A DNA stretch of 64,000 nt from JBOCEF01 sp050586345 (lineage in GTDB: Bacteria; Pseudomonadota; Alphaproteobacteria; Rhodobacterales; Rhodobacteraceae). Position numbers and translations under genes: made by a program. The stretch lies in contig NZ_JBOCEF010000007.1 of NCBI RefSeq assembly GCF_050586345.1, positions 1 through 64,000 on the forward strand. Reading direction: 5' to 3'. The notes below the pieces were generated by a model. That model did not search any database and was not told the DNA's origin. It saw only the letters and a program-made list of their open reading frames with translations. Numbering within the stretch: position 1 is the stretch's first letter; each line of letters opens with the position of its first letter. This document shows, one piece after another, positions 27,152 to 36,326 of this stretch.

Positions 27152-28075
27152 TCAGGCTTCGCCGCGCGCTTTTTCGCGCAGCCGCAGCCAGTTCTTGATG
27201 AAGATGAAGGACAGCGCGTAGGTGACGGCCCAGAGGATCATCAGCAGCGCGGCGGAGCGGCCCGCATTGGTGGACTGGAAGAAGTTCAGGTACGCCTCGA
27301 CCTGGAACACGGTCAGCTTGTCGCCGGGGCCGCCCTGGGTCATCGCGTAGATGATGTCGAACTGCTGGATGCTCTCGATCACCCGGAACAGGGTCGCGGT
27401 CAGAAGGAAGGGCGTCAGCATCGGCAGGGTGATGCGCCAGAAGACGAAGAGGCGCGGGACCCCGTCGAGCGCCGCCGCCTCGAAGGGCTGGCGGGGCAGG
27501 GAGCGCAGGCCCGCCAGCAGCAGGATCATGATGAAGGGCGTGTAGACCCAGATGTCCACGAGCACGACGGTCAGCATCGCCGTGGCGGGGTCCGAGGCCC
27601 AGCGGAAGTCCTCGAGCCCGATCAGCCCGGCGAGATAGGACAGGATGCCGAAGCCCGGGTTGGTCATCAGCTTCCACATCAAGGCCGCCAGCGCCGGGGC
27701 CGTCATCAGCGGCATCAGCAGCATGATCGACACGAAGTTGTTGAACCGCGTGCGCTTTTGCAGCAGCAGCGCGATCCCGAGGCCCAGCAGCAGCTCCAGC
27801 GCCACGGTCGAGAACGCGTAGGTCATCGAGACCTTGAGCGTGTTCCAGAAGGCCGGGTCCGAGAGGAAGTTGAGGTAATTCTCGCCCCAGTTGAACTTGC
27901 GCGCCCAGGGCTGGGACAGCCGGCAGCGTTGCAGCGAGTAGACCACCGCGGTGAAGAACGGCGCCAGGATGCCGATGCAGGTGAGCAGCGCCGGAAGGCT
28001 CAGGACATAGGGCAGCCAGCGGCGGCTGATGCGGAACCCCCGTCGGTCAGGGGCGGGCGCGGTCGCGTCGGTCAT
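27152..28075 (-). CDS. Sugar ABC transporter permease (MalF/UgpA type)
   Basis: 307 residues, six hydrophobic segments starting LPYVLSLPALLTCIGILAPF. The EAA loop is FEAAALDGVPRLFVFWRITL, followed by FRVIESIQQFDIIYAMTQGG, which is well conserved in this family. Inner membrane. It lies between the binding-protein gene and the MalG-type permease. Confidence 0.9.
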   Translation of the reverse strand: MTDATAPAPDRRGFRISRRWLPYVLSLPALLTCIGILAPFFTAVVYSLQRCRLSQPWARKFNWGENYLNFLSDPAFWNTLKVSMTYAFSTVALELLLGLGIALLLQKRTRFNNFVSIMLLMPLMTAPALAALMWKLMTNPGFGILSYLAGLIGLEDFRWASDPATAMLTVVLVDIWVYTPFIMILLLAGLRSLPRQPFEAAALDGVPRLFVFWRITLPMLTPFLLTATLFRVIESIQQFDIIYAMTQGGPGDKLTVFQVEAYLNFFQSTNAGRSAALLMILWAVTYALSFIFIKNWLRLREKARGEA

Positions 28076-28160
28076 GGGACAGGGCTCCCGTGTCCCGGGG
28101 CGCGTGCGCCCGGGACGGCATGTGTCGGATCGGAAATGGAGAGGCCGCGCGGGCGGGCGA

Positions 28161-29606
28161 TCAGCCCAGGCCCGCTTCCTTCAGCTGGCGGTCGACGCTT
28201 TCGGCGAGCATGTCGAGCCCCTCGTCCACCGGGACCTCGTTCGCCACCATCTTCTGCAGCGTCGCCGCCCACTCGGTGGTCAGGTCGAAGAACAGCGGCT
28301 GGGCGGTGAACTTGATCGACGCGCCGGGGGCGGAGCTGTCATGCATGTCGACATAGCCCGGATAGCTGCTCGAGAGCTTGTCGCGGAAGCCCGCATCGGC
28401 CCAGACCGACTTGCGCACCGGGTTGACGAAATCCATCTGGGTCGCGCCGAACAGGGCGTGCTCGGGGCCGGTGGCCCATTGCAGGAAGTACCAGGCGGCG
28501 TCCTTCTTCTTGGAATAGGAGGACATCGCCAGCGACCAGATCCAGATGTTCGGGGTCGGGCCCGCGGCCTCGGGGTTGGCGGCGAAGGGCGCGAAGGCGA
28601 GCTCGCCGGCCATGGCGTTGCCCGGCCCGTTCATGAAGTAGCCGAGGATGTCGGCGTCGAACATCATCGCCGACTTGCCGGCCCCGAGGTCGGCGCCGAC
28701 CTGGTACCAGGTGTGGGTCGACCAGTCGGGCGCGCCCGAGTCCTGGATCATCTTCACCCACTGGGCGTGGAATTTCTTCGACACGTCGGTGTTCATCGCC
28801 GCCGACAGCATCCCGTCGCCCGAGACGTTCAGGTCCTTCTGCCCGAAATTGGCGTAGCCCGACAGGAACCCGGGATGGATCGTCGCCCAGGAGCGCGAGC
28901 CGCGCACGCCGATGCCGTAGCCGCCGTCCATCGCCTTGCCCGCGGCGGCGGCGGTGTCGACCAGCTCGTCCATGTTCTTGGGCACCGACAGCCCGGCCTT
29001 TTTGAACACGCCCGCGTCGTAGGTCAGGTTGTTCTGCTCATAGCCCCACGGGATGCACCACTGCTTGGCGTCGTCCGACCCCAGCGCGCCGCCCGGGCGC
29101 CCGTTCCAGGCGCAGGAGGATTTGACGCCCTCGAGCATGTCGTCCCAGTTGTAGTCCGGGTTGGTCCTGGCGTCGTCGTGGATGTGTTCGTTCAGGTCCT
29201 CGATCCAGCCCGCGGGGCCTTAGGTCCAGGTCATGTAGGCGCCGGTCATGAAGGCGTCGTACTCGGTCGAGCGGGACGACAGGGCGGCGGTGACCTTGTC
29301 GAAATACACGTCCTCGGAGAAGACGTCGTATTCCACCTTCATGCCGGTCATCGCTTCGAAATTCGGCAGGTTGGCGATCATCGCGTCGGGATAGGGGCGC
29401 TTGTTGAGCAGAAGCTTCACGGTCTTGCCCGAGTGCTTCTTCCAGTCGAAGCCGTTCTGGGCCAGCGCCCGGGTGGCGGCGGCGTTGACCAGGGTTCCCG
29501 CGGCGGCGGCGGTGACGCCCATGGCCCCGAGGCCCCGCAGCAGCCCGCGGCGGCTGACCGTGCCGCGCAAGTAAGCGTCTACAAGCGACTTTTCCTTGTC
29601 GTAGAT
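28161..29606 (-). pseudogene. Sugar ABC substrate-binding protein with in-frame TAA and an ATC at the start position
   Basis: MalE-type periplasmic protein. GGAGGA followed seven bases later by ATC (29606) opens YDKEKSLVDAYLRGTVSRRG, which leads into a twin-arginine-type signal (SRRGLLRGLGAMG) ending near ATRALAQ. So a G to C change in the start codon seems likely; the first in-frame alternative is a TTG at 29570 with no ribosome site. The frame then runs to TAA at 29222-29220, in YMTWT-stop-GPAGWIEDLN, and continues in the same frame to 28161, about 480 codons in all. C-terminal part: LAFAPFAANPEAAGPTPNIW. It captures the polyol or sugar for the permeases below. Confidence 0.75.
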
Positions 29607-29631
29607 CCAGTGTTCCTCCCTGTGGATGTCG

Positions 29632-30594
29632 TCAGTCCTGGACGAGGGCCTTTGCGGTCCTCTCGTCGGTGATCAGGCCGCCGAGACGGCCGCTGCGCAG
29701 GACCGAGCGGATCGCGTCGGTCTTCTGCGCGCCGCCCGCCAGCGCGACGACCCGGGCGGGGCCGGGATCGCTGAGCCCGGCCGCGACGGTGCGGGCCGTC
29801 AGCGCGGTCTCGATCGGGGTTCCGTCGGCGGCGTAGAAGACGCCGAGCATCTCGCCCACGCCGCCCTCGGCGCGGATCGCCTCGATCTCCTCGGCGCGCA
29901 CCATCCCGGCGGCGACGAGGGACGCGGCGGGCTGGGCCGAGCCGATGCCGACGATCTTGAGCGGCGCGGTCTCGGCCATCTCCATCACCTCGGCCACCCC
30001 GCGCTGGGACAGGAACACGGCCCGGTCCTCGGGGGTGTTGGCGAAGAAGGGGACGGGCATGACATAGGCGGTCGCGCCGGTCTTCTCGGCCAGGCGGTGC
30101 ATCACGTCATGGGGGTTGGCGGCGTCGTTGCGCGTCAGCCCCCCCAGGAGCGAGACGAAGCTGGTGGTCCCGGCGCCCATGCGCGGCAGGCCGGCGACGG
30201 CGGCGGCGAGGGTGCGGCCATGGCCGATGCCGATCAGCGCGTGCTCCTGCGCCGCGACCTGGCGCTGCAGGAAGCGCGCGCCGATGGCGCCGAGGGCGCG
30301 CAGGGGCAGGGCCTCGGGGTCCTCGGGGCCGACCTCGGGGGCGACTTCGCAATAGTCGAGGCCGTAGCGGGCGGAGAGCCGGGCTTCGAGGGCGACGCAA
30401 TCGGCGATCTCGCCGTCGATGACCACCTTCACGGCGCCGTTCTGGGCGGCGCGGGCGATCAGGCGGTGCGCCTTGACGTTGGTGACGCCGAGCCGCCGCG
30501 CGGTCTCGGCCTGGGTCAGCCCGCCGACATAGTGCAGCCACGCGGCGCGCACCGACAGCCCGTCATCCCCGTCTCCACGCCCACCCTGCGCCAT
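29632..30594 (-). CDS. SorC-family sugar-responsive transcriptional regulator
   Basis: 320 residues from ATG 30594 behind GGGAGGAG. N-terminal HTH: GLSVRAAWLHYVGGLTQAETARRLGVTNVKAHRLI. The SorC ligand domain follows with IGIGHGRTLAAAVAGLPRMG and SLLGGLTRNDAANPHDVMHR. EryD, the erythritol repressor of rhizobia and Brucella, belongs to this family. It is the first gene of the polyol operon and probably represses it until a phosphorylated sugar appears. The longer frame upstream of 30594 is not needed. Confidence 0.88.
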   Translation of the reverse strand: MAQGGRGDGDDGLSVRAAWLHYVGGLTQAETARRLGVTNVKAHRLIARAAQNGAVKVVIDGEIADCVALEARLSARYGLDYCEVAPEVGPEDPEALPLRALGAIGARFLQRQVAAQEHALIGIGHGRTLAAAVAGLPRMGAGTTSFVSLLGGLTRNDAANPHDVMHRLAEKTGATAYVMPVPFFANTPEDRAVFLSQRGVAEVMEMAETAPLKIVGIGSAQPAASLVAAGMVRAEEIEAIRAEGGVGEMLGVFYAADGTPIETALTARTVAAGLSDPGPARVVALAGGAQKTDAIRSVLRSGRLGGLITDERTAKALVQD

Positions 30595-30965
30595 GCCGTT
30601 CTCCTCCCTGGTCGCCCCTCGTTTCCCTCGTCTGCGCGGAGTGAATTTTTTTGCAGGCAGGGAAATTTCTTCCATGCGGCGATTTGGCCGCCAATGGGGG
30701 AGATTGAATTTTGCGTTGCAAAATAATGTCTTACAGGAGTGTTAGAGCGCGCAGGTGCTTGGAAATGCAGGCTTCGCGCGCCCCGGGGGCGGCGAGAAAG
30801 GGTTAAGATTTTCTCGCCTGGGGCGGCCTCGCGGCGCCGTTTCGGCGGGGCGCGGGGGTGGTTTCAGGAGGAAACCGAGTCGGCGCCGGGCCGTCGGGCG
30901 GGGGAGTTCGCGCACGGAAGGCCGCTCCCGGCGGCCGGTGCGGCGCCTCACCGGACGCGCGCGAA

Positions 30966-31093
30966 AGGCCCCCGGCGGCCCGTGCCGGGGCGGGGCCGTC
31001 CGCGCACAAAAAACCGCCCCCGGCGGCCCGTGCCGGGGGCGGGGGGGCGTTCGCACACAAAAAACCGCCCCCGGCGGCCCGTGCCGGGGGCGG
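30966..31093 (-). terminator. Tandem intrinsic terminators after the aldolase gene
   Basis: Two identical hairpins: 31065-31093 and 31014-31042. Each has a perfect 11-bp stem CCGCCCCCGGC/GCCGGGGGCGG with loop GGCCCGT, and six A on the plus strand next to it (31059-31064, 31008-31013). Read on the minus strand these are GC hairpins followed by TTTTTT, immediately beyond the stop of the aldolase at 31142. A third, imperfect copy without the T-run is at about 30966-30995. The unit repeats every 47-51 bases. The rest of 30595-31141 holds the upstream region of the SorC gene (AT-rich at 30640-30760), with no further feature seen. Confidence 0.85.
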
Positions 31094-31141
31094 TCGCGGC
31101 CGGCGGCCCTGTGGGGCCGTCAGCGGTCGAGGGGGACGCGC

Positions 31142-31804
31142 TCAGGCGTCCTCGGTCTGCAGCCCGTAGGTCGAGAATCCGGCCATGGTGTCCGCGATCT
31201 CGGCATCCGACAGGATCCGGGGCTCGCCCAGCTGCAGGGTGGTCACGTATTGCCGGGCGATGGTCTCCAGCTCGACCGCCCGCCACATCCCCTTGGCCAG
31301 GTTCTCGCCGAGCGCGACCATGCCGTGATTGGCCATCAGGCAGGCGGTGCGGCCCTCCAGCGCCTCGAGCACCAGGTCCGACAGCGCCTCGGTGCCGAAG
31401 GTGGCGTAGCCCGAGCAGCGCACGTCCACGCCCCCGAAGGCGGCGATCATGTAATGGCAGGCCGGGATCCCGCGGCGCTGCATCGCCAGCGCGGTGCAGT
31501 AGTTGGGGTGGGCGTGGACCACGGCCTGCATGTCCGGCCGCTCGCGCAGGATGCGCTGGTGAAAGCGCCACTCGGTCGACGGCTTTTTCGGCCCGTCCCA
31601 TTTGCCCGAGGCGTCGTCGATGCCGACCGAGGCGATCATGTCGGGGGTCATCGTGTCATAGGGGGTGGCCGAGGGGGTGATCAGCATCCGGTCGTCGAGC
31701 CGGGCCGAGATGTTGCCCGAGGTGCCCTGGTTCAGGCCGTTGGCGTTCATCTCGCGGGCCCGGGCGACGATCTCTTCGCGCAGGGCGGTTTCCTGGGGGG
31801 TCAT
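31142..31804 (-). CDS. Class II aldolase, fuculose-phosphate-aldolase-like
   Basis: 220 residues, the size of FucA. Zinc ligands are HAHPNYCTALA and the His of LMANHGMVALG. The substrate phosphate loop is GTSGNISARL (FucA-like NxSxR). A Glu follows in STEWRFHQRI. It could also be a 3-oxo-tetronate 4-phosphate decarboxylase (OtnC), a sister family. It is divergent from the SorC regulator at 31946 and is followed by tandem terminators, so it stands as a single-gene unit outside the large polyol operon. Confidence 0.85.
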   Translation of the reverse strand: MTPQETALREEIVARAREMNANGLNQGTSGNISARLDDRMLITPSATPYDTMTPDMIASVGIDDASGKWDGPKKPSTEWRFHQRILRERPDMQAVVHAHPNYCTALAMQRRGIPACHYMIAAFGGVDVRCSGYATFGTEALSDLVLEALEGRTACLMANHGMVALGENLAKGMWRAVELETIARQYVTTLQLGEPRILSDAEIADTMAGFSTYGLQTEDA

Positions 31805-31883
31805 GGCGTCCTCCGTTGCCAGGTGGGGCGCAGGGCGGTCGGCGGCCCCGTCGCGGCGTCCGGTGGAAAATGTCGGAAGGGGG

Positions 31884-31928
31884 TGGCATATGTCAACTGC
31901 AAATGCCAGCCGGGGTTGACCATTGTCA
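31884..31928. promoter_or_regulatory. Inverted repeats in the aldolase / SorC divergent region
   Basis: TGGCAT at 31884-31889 and ATGCCA at 31903-31908 form a 25-bp inverted repeat with 13 bases between arms. TGAC-N4-GTCA lies at 31917-31928. Both are in the 141-base gap between the divergent genes and are candidate SorC operators. No experiment or alignment backs this. Confidence 0.4.
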
Positions 31929-31945
31929 TCCGCCGCGGCAGAAAC

Positions 31946-32959
31946 ATGGGCATGAGCAGCCCCGACGCCCCCGCCCCCGACTCCTCCCCGGCCTCCGCGC
32001 CCTTGCCGCCGATCGAATTCGGCGGCGACGCCGTGGCCTGGGCCGTGTGGCTGTATCATGGCGAGGGGCGGACCCAGAACGAGGTCGCCCGCGCGCTGGG
32101 GCTGAGCCGCGCGACCATCGCCAATTACCTGGCCGAGGGGCGCCGCCGCGGGCTGGTGCGCATCAGCCTGGCGCCCGACCTGCTGACCGGCGTCGGGCTG
32201 GGGCGGCGGCTGGCCGAGCGCTGGGGCCTGGCGGGGGCGCACGTGGTCCCGGCGGACCCGGACCCCGAGGCGCAGCGCGCGCGGATCGCGCTGGCCGGGG
32301 GCCACGCGCTGGCCCGCCACGTGCGGGACGGGGCCGCGCTCGGCGTCGCCTGGGGGCGCACGGTCAGCCGCATGGCGCTGAGCCTGCCCGAGATGCGCGC
32401 GCCGGGCCTGCGGGTGGTGCAGGTGGCGGGCAGCACCCAGTCCAATGCCGAGCATTCGCCGGAGTTCTGCACCACGCTGATCGCCGCGCGCACCGGGGCG
32501 CGGGCCGAGAACCTGGACGCGCCGGCGCTGCTCTCGAGCCGCGAGATGCGCGACGCGCTGGCGCGGGAGCCGGGGGTGGCGCGGCAGCTGGCCGCCGCGC
32601 GCGGCTGCGACGCGGTGGTGTTCGGGGTGGGCGAGATGGACCGGGAGCTGGGCTTCGTCGACCCCCATTACATGCCCGAGACCATCGCCGCCGCCTATCT
32701 CGAGGCGGGCGCGGTGGGGATCGTGATGAGCCGCTTCATCGACGCGGCCGGGGCCGAGGTGCAGGGCCCGCTTTCCGGCCGCCGCATGGGGCTGGAGCTG
32801 GCCGAGCTGAAGGCGATCCCGGCGCGGCTGTGCATCGCCGGCGGCCCGGCCAAGCGCGCGGCGATCCGGGCCGCGCTGGCCGGCGGCTACGCGACCGAGC
32901 TGGTGACCGATGCCGACACCGCCGAGGCGCTGCTGGAGGGGCCGGGCGGCGCGGCCTGA
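31946..32959 (+). CDS. SorC-family transcriptional regulator
   Basis: 337 residues from ATG 31946 (a second ATG at 31952 is possible). HTH: AVWLYHGEGRTQNEVARALG, then LSRATIANYLAEGRRRGLVRI. The sugar-binding domain has GVAWGRTVSRMALSLPEM and AGSTQSNAEHSPEFCTTLIA. It differs from the SorC gene at 29632 and probably controls the adjacent aldolase gene. Confidence 0.88.
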   Translation: MGMSSPDAPAPDSSPASAPLPPIEFGGDAVAWAVWLYHGEGRTQNEVARALGLSRATIANYLAEGRRRGLVRISLAPDLLTGVGLGRRLAERWGLAGAHVVPADPDPEAQRARIALAGGHALARHVRDGAALGVAWGRTVSRMALSLPEMRAPGLRVVQVAGSTQSNAEHSPEFCTTLIAARTGARAENLDAPALLSSREMRDALAREPGVARQLAAARGCDAVVFGVGEMDRELGFVDPHYMPETIAAAYLEAGAVGIVMSRFIDAAGAEVQGPLSGRRMGLELAELKAIPARLCIAGGPAKRAAIRAALAGGYATELVTDADTAEALLEGPGGAA

Positions 32960-33092
32960 TCGGGCGCCGCGTGCCGGGGGGCGCCTCTCGGGGTCGCTTG
33001 CCGGGGGCCCCGCCGCGGCTTGACGAACTTGACGAAACGCGCCCGAGGCCCCACCTTGTTCCCGAGGCCCCTTCCAACGCGGAGCGCACCCG

Positions 33093-33686
33093 ATGCAAAG
33101 ACAGTCCAACGCGCAGCCCCGGGAGACGACCCGCCACGGGCTTCCCGCGCTGCTCGCCGACCGCCGCATGACCCGGGCGCAGAAGGAGCGGATCAACGCC
33201 CTCGCCGACGCCGCGCGCCGGATCGACGCGAAGACTCTGGCGCTGGAGCTGGACGGCGGCTGGGTGGAAATCGACCTCGACGGCGGCGCGGACGCGCCCG
33301 ACCCGCTCGCCGCCGCGCGCGCCCGGGGGGCCGAGGCCGCGGCGCGGATCCTCGCGGGGCCGGGGATGCTGACGGGCGCGGAACTCGGCGCCCGCATGGG
33401 CAAGTCGCGCCAGGCGGTGGACCTCGACCGCAAGGCGGGGCGGCTGTTCGCGCTCTCGGGCGGGGCGCGGCGGCTGCGCTATCCCGACTGGCAGATCGAC
33501 GCGACCGGCGCGCCGCTTCCGGGCCTTTCCGAGGTCATCGCCGCGCTGGGGGACGGTTGGGCCGCCTGGCGGTTCCTGGGCGGGCCGGGCGCCGATGGCG
33601 CGCCGCGCTGGCAGGCGCTGGCGCGCGGAGAGACGGACGGGATCATCGCCGAGGCCGCCGCGCGCGGCCATGCCGCGTTCGGGTGA
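33093..33686 (+). CDS. Xre/MbcA/ParS-type antitoxin, partner of the RES toxin
   Basis: 197 residues. Central HTH-like GAELGARMGKSRQAVDLDRKAG, and a C-terminal part with GWAAWRFLGGPGADGAPRWQ and ARGETDGIIAEAA, which has the spacing of the MbcA/ParS toxin-binding domain. It lies 15 bases before the RES gene, the usual antitoxin-then-toxin order. The N-terminal 80 residues are not recognised; typical family members are shorter. It should neutralise the toxin and repress the pair. Confidence 0.7.
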   Translation: MQRQSNAQPRETTRHGLPALLADRRMTRAQKERINALADAARRIDAKTLALELDGGWVEIDLDGGADAPDPLAAARARGAEAAARILAGPGMLTGAELGARMGKSRQAVDLDRKAGRLFALSGGARRLRYPDWQIDATGAPLPGLSEVIAALGDGWAAWRFLGGPGADGAPRWQALARGETDGIIAEAAARGHAAFG

Positions 33687-33701
33687 CCCGGGGCCGCGCG
33701 C

Positions 33702-34289
33702 ATGACCGCCGGGCCGCCGCGGCCGTTTTCGCGGATCGAGATCACCGACCGACGCTTCCTCCGGCTTGTCCGCTGGGCGCATCCCGACCCGCTCGGCGTC
33801 GGGCCGGGGGGCAGCCGCTTCGTGCCCGCCCCGGGCGCGGCGGGCGGGCAGGCGTTCCGCGCGCTCTATGCCGCGCGGGACCTTGCGACCGCCTTCGCCG
33901 AGACGATCCTGCGCGACGAGGCGGTGGACCGGCCGCAGGACTTTCCCGTGGCGATGGCCGAGCTGGAGGCCTGGTCTGTCGTGGAGCTTCGGGTCCGGGC
34001 CCTGTCGCTGGTCGATCTGACCGGCGACGCGCCGTTGCGCGCCCGGATCGCCTCGGACGCCGTGCGCGCGCGCGACCAGGCCGAGGGGCGGCGCCTCGGG
34101 GCCGAGATCCACGCCGATCCGCGCGGCTTCGACGGCGCGCTCTACCCCTCGCGGCTGACGACGGGCGAGAACATCGTGGTGTTCGAGCGCGCGATCTCCC
34201 GCGGGCTGGCGGCGGAGGCGCGCGGGCCGCTGCTTGACGCGGCGGGGTTCGGCGAGGTGCTGGACCGGTTCCGCGTCGGCCTCGTCTGA
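33702..34289 (+). CDS. RES-family toxin (NAD+ phosphorylase type)
   Basis: 195 residues. RES-domain features: FRALYAARDLATAFAETILRD with the Arg and Glu used by MbcT-like enzymes to split NAD+, and the C-terminal TTGENIVVFER. The known RES toxins deplete NAD+ and stop growth. No signal peptide or membrane segment. Pair with the gene just upstream. Both frames are intact, in contrast to much of the neighbourhood. Confidence 0.8.
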   Translation: MTAGPPRPFSRIEITDRRFLRLVRWAHPDPLGVGPGGSRFVPAPGAAGGQAFRALYAARDLATAFAETILRDEAVDRPQDFPVAMAELEAWSVVELRVRALSLVDLTGDAPLRARIASDAVRARDQAEGRRLGAEIHADPRGFDGALYPSRLTTGENIVVFERAISRGLAAEARGPLLDAAGFGEVLDRFRVGLV

Positions 34290-34306
34290 GCCTTGCGCGA
34301 CGATGC

Positions 34307-34395
34307 GCCCGGGCGGCGGCGCCCGGGTCGTCGGCGCCCGGGTCGGCGGCGGGCAGGTGGTCGGCGCCCGGGTCGTCGGCGCGCAGGTGGTCGGC
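34307..34395. repeat. 15-bp minisatellite, about six units
   Basis: Six units of GCCCGGGTCGTCGGC or close variants follow one another (the first is 14 bases). The tract lies between the toxin gene and the decayed alkylsulfatase. Read in one frame it would code Arg-Val-Val-Gly-Ala repeats, but no gene contains it with confidence. It is not a CRISPR: there are no unique spacers. Confidence 0.85.
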
Positions 34396-34518
34396 GCTCC
34401 AGCCCCAAGAGCGCAGCATGAACCGCCACGCCTCCCGCTCCGCGGAGCGACGCGCCGGAGACCGCCGCGCCCCCGGCCCGCCGCGCGCCACGCGGCGGCC
34501 CGCACCGCCGCCTTCCCC

Positions 34519-36276
34519 ATGCCGCGCGACGACGGCCAGGACGTCGCCGACGCGCGCCGCGGCTTCCTCGGCACGCTCGAGGGCGGCGCCGTGCAGGGCC
34601 CGCGCAAGCGCCCCGCCCGGGACATGCGCCCCTGCGCCTTCCTCGACGCCGGAACCGCCCCCGACAGCGTCAACCCCGGCCCCTGGCGCCAGGCGCGGCT
34701 CAACGCCATCCACGGGCTGTTCGAGGTGGTTCCGGGGGTCTGCCAGGTCCGCGGGCCCGACCTTGCGAACATGACCCTGGTCGAGGGCGAAACCGGCGTG
34801 ATCCTGATCGACACGCTCACCTCGCTGGAAACCGCCGAGGCGGTGGTGGACCCCGCCGACGTCGCCTCGGGCAAGGCGCCGGTCATCGCCCCGGACCGGT
34901 TCCTCGAAGAAGCGGTGTCCGAGAACGTCGCCGTCGGGACCGCCATGCTGCGCCGCGGGCATGTCCAGCTCGGCCACGTGCTGCGCCCCGGGCCGCCGGG
35001 GCGCGTGGACAACGGCCCCGGGAAAGCCACGCCGATGGGCGCCTGGGCGCTGCTCGCCCCCAACGACCTGGTCCGGGAGACGGGCGAGACCCGCACCATC
35101 GACGGCGTGCGCTTCGAATTCCAGATGGCGCCCGACACCGGGGCCCCGGCGGAGATGCATATCTGGGCCCCGGACCTCGAGGTCCTGAACATGGCCGAGA
35201 ACGCCTGCCGCAACTTCCACAACCTGCTGCCGCTGCGCGGGGCGCAGGTGCGCAACACGCTCGACTGGTCGGGCCATATCAACGAGGCGCCGGCGATGTG
35301 GGGGGACGCGGCCGAGGGCTGGTCGGCCGGCGCCGCTGGCCCAACTGGGGCAATGCGCGGGTGCGCGAGCACCTGGAGATCCGGCGCGACCTCTGCAGGT
35401 TCGTGCATGACCAGGCGGTGCGGATGATGAATCTCGGGATGGCCCCGACCGAGATCGCCGAGACCATCCGCCTGCCCGACGCGATCGAGGCGGCCTGGCG
35501 CCCCCGCGGCTATTCCGGCGCGCTGCGCTGCAACTCCAAGGCGATCTACCAGCATTGCCCGGGCTGGTATGACGCCGGGCCCGGCGCATCCCGACCCGCT
35601 GCCGCCGCGGGCGGGCGGGCGCAAGATGCTCGACGACATGGGCGGCGCCGACGCGGTGCTGGCGCGGGCGCGCGCGGACGTGGAGGCGGGGGAATACCGC
35701 CGGGCCGCCGAGGCGCCGGACCGCGCGCTGCTGGCCGAGCCGGGGCACGCGGGCATCCGCGCGCTGCTGGCCGAGACCTGTGAGCAGCTGGGTTATGGCT
35801 GCGAAAGCGCCGCCTGGCGCAACGCGTATCTCAATGCGGCGCAGGAGCTGCGGATCGGCCCGCCGGGGCTGCGCATGCACTCCACCATCAGCCGCGAGAC
35901 GGCGCCGGCGCTGACCCCGGCGCAGCTCTTCGGCGTGCTGGCGGTGCGGCGCGACGGGCTGGCGGCGCAGCACGAGAGCCTGCGCATCGCGCTGCGGCTC
36001 GAGGATCTCGGGGAGGACTGGGTCCTGGCGCTGGAGCATGGCGCGCTGACCTGGACGCCGGGGCCGGCGCGGGCCGGGGCGGCGCTGTCGCTGCGCATGG
36101 ACAAGGCGGCGCTGGCGGCGGCGGTCTGCGGCGACCGGAGCCTGCCCGACAGCGTCGAGGCGGGGGAGATCGCGGCGGAAGGCGACCTCGGGGCGCTGCG
36201 CCGCCTGTCGGGCTGGATCGCGGCGCCGCAGCCGGTGTTCAACATCGTCGAGCCGACGCCGGGCCGGGACCTCTGA
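34519..36276 (+). pseudogene. Linear alkylsulfatase (BDS1/SdsA1 type) with a deleted metal site and two frameshifts
   Basis: Family signature is plain: GLFEVVPGVCQVRGPDLANM, VEGETGVILIDTLTSLETAE, then KAPVIAPDRFLEEAVSENV and MAPDTGAPAEMHIWAPDLEV. The segment that should hold the metal-binding His-x-His-x-Asp-His motif between TSLETAE and the KAPVIAPD region is missing: only VVDPADVASG lies there, so about 35 residues were lost in frame. The frame shifts near 35325 (to RWPNWGNARVREHLEIRRDL) and again near 35578 (to AHPDPLPPRAGG), continuing through the C-terminal SCP2-like domain to TGA 36276. The product cannot be an active metallo-hydrolase. Start 34519 is the best in-frame ATG. Confidence 0.85.
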
Positions 36277-36326
36277 AGCGCCGGGACCTCTGAGCGAAGG
36301 GGGGGCCGCGCCCCCCTTGCCCCCCC

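Noticed and set aside
28029..29672. Plus-strand frame of 547 codons opposite the sugar-binding protein
   Set aside because: Antisense shadow. The minus-strand protein has a signal and family motifs.
34307..34395. Possible CRISPR array
   Set aside because: The 15-bp units are directly contiguous with no unique spacers and no cas genes are near.
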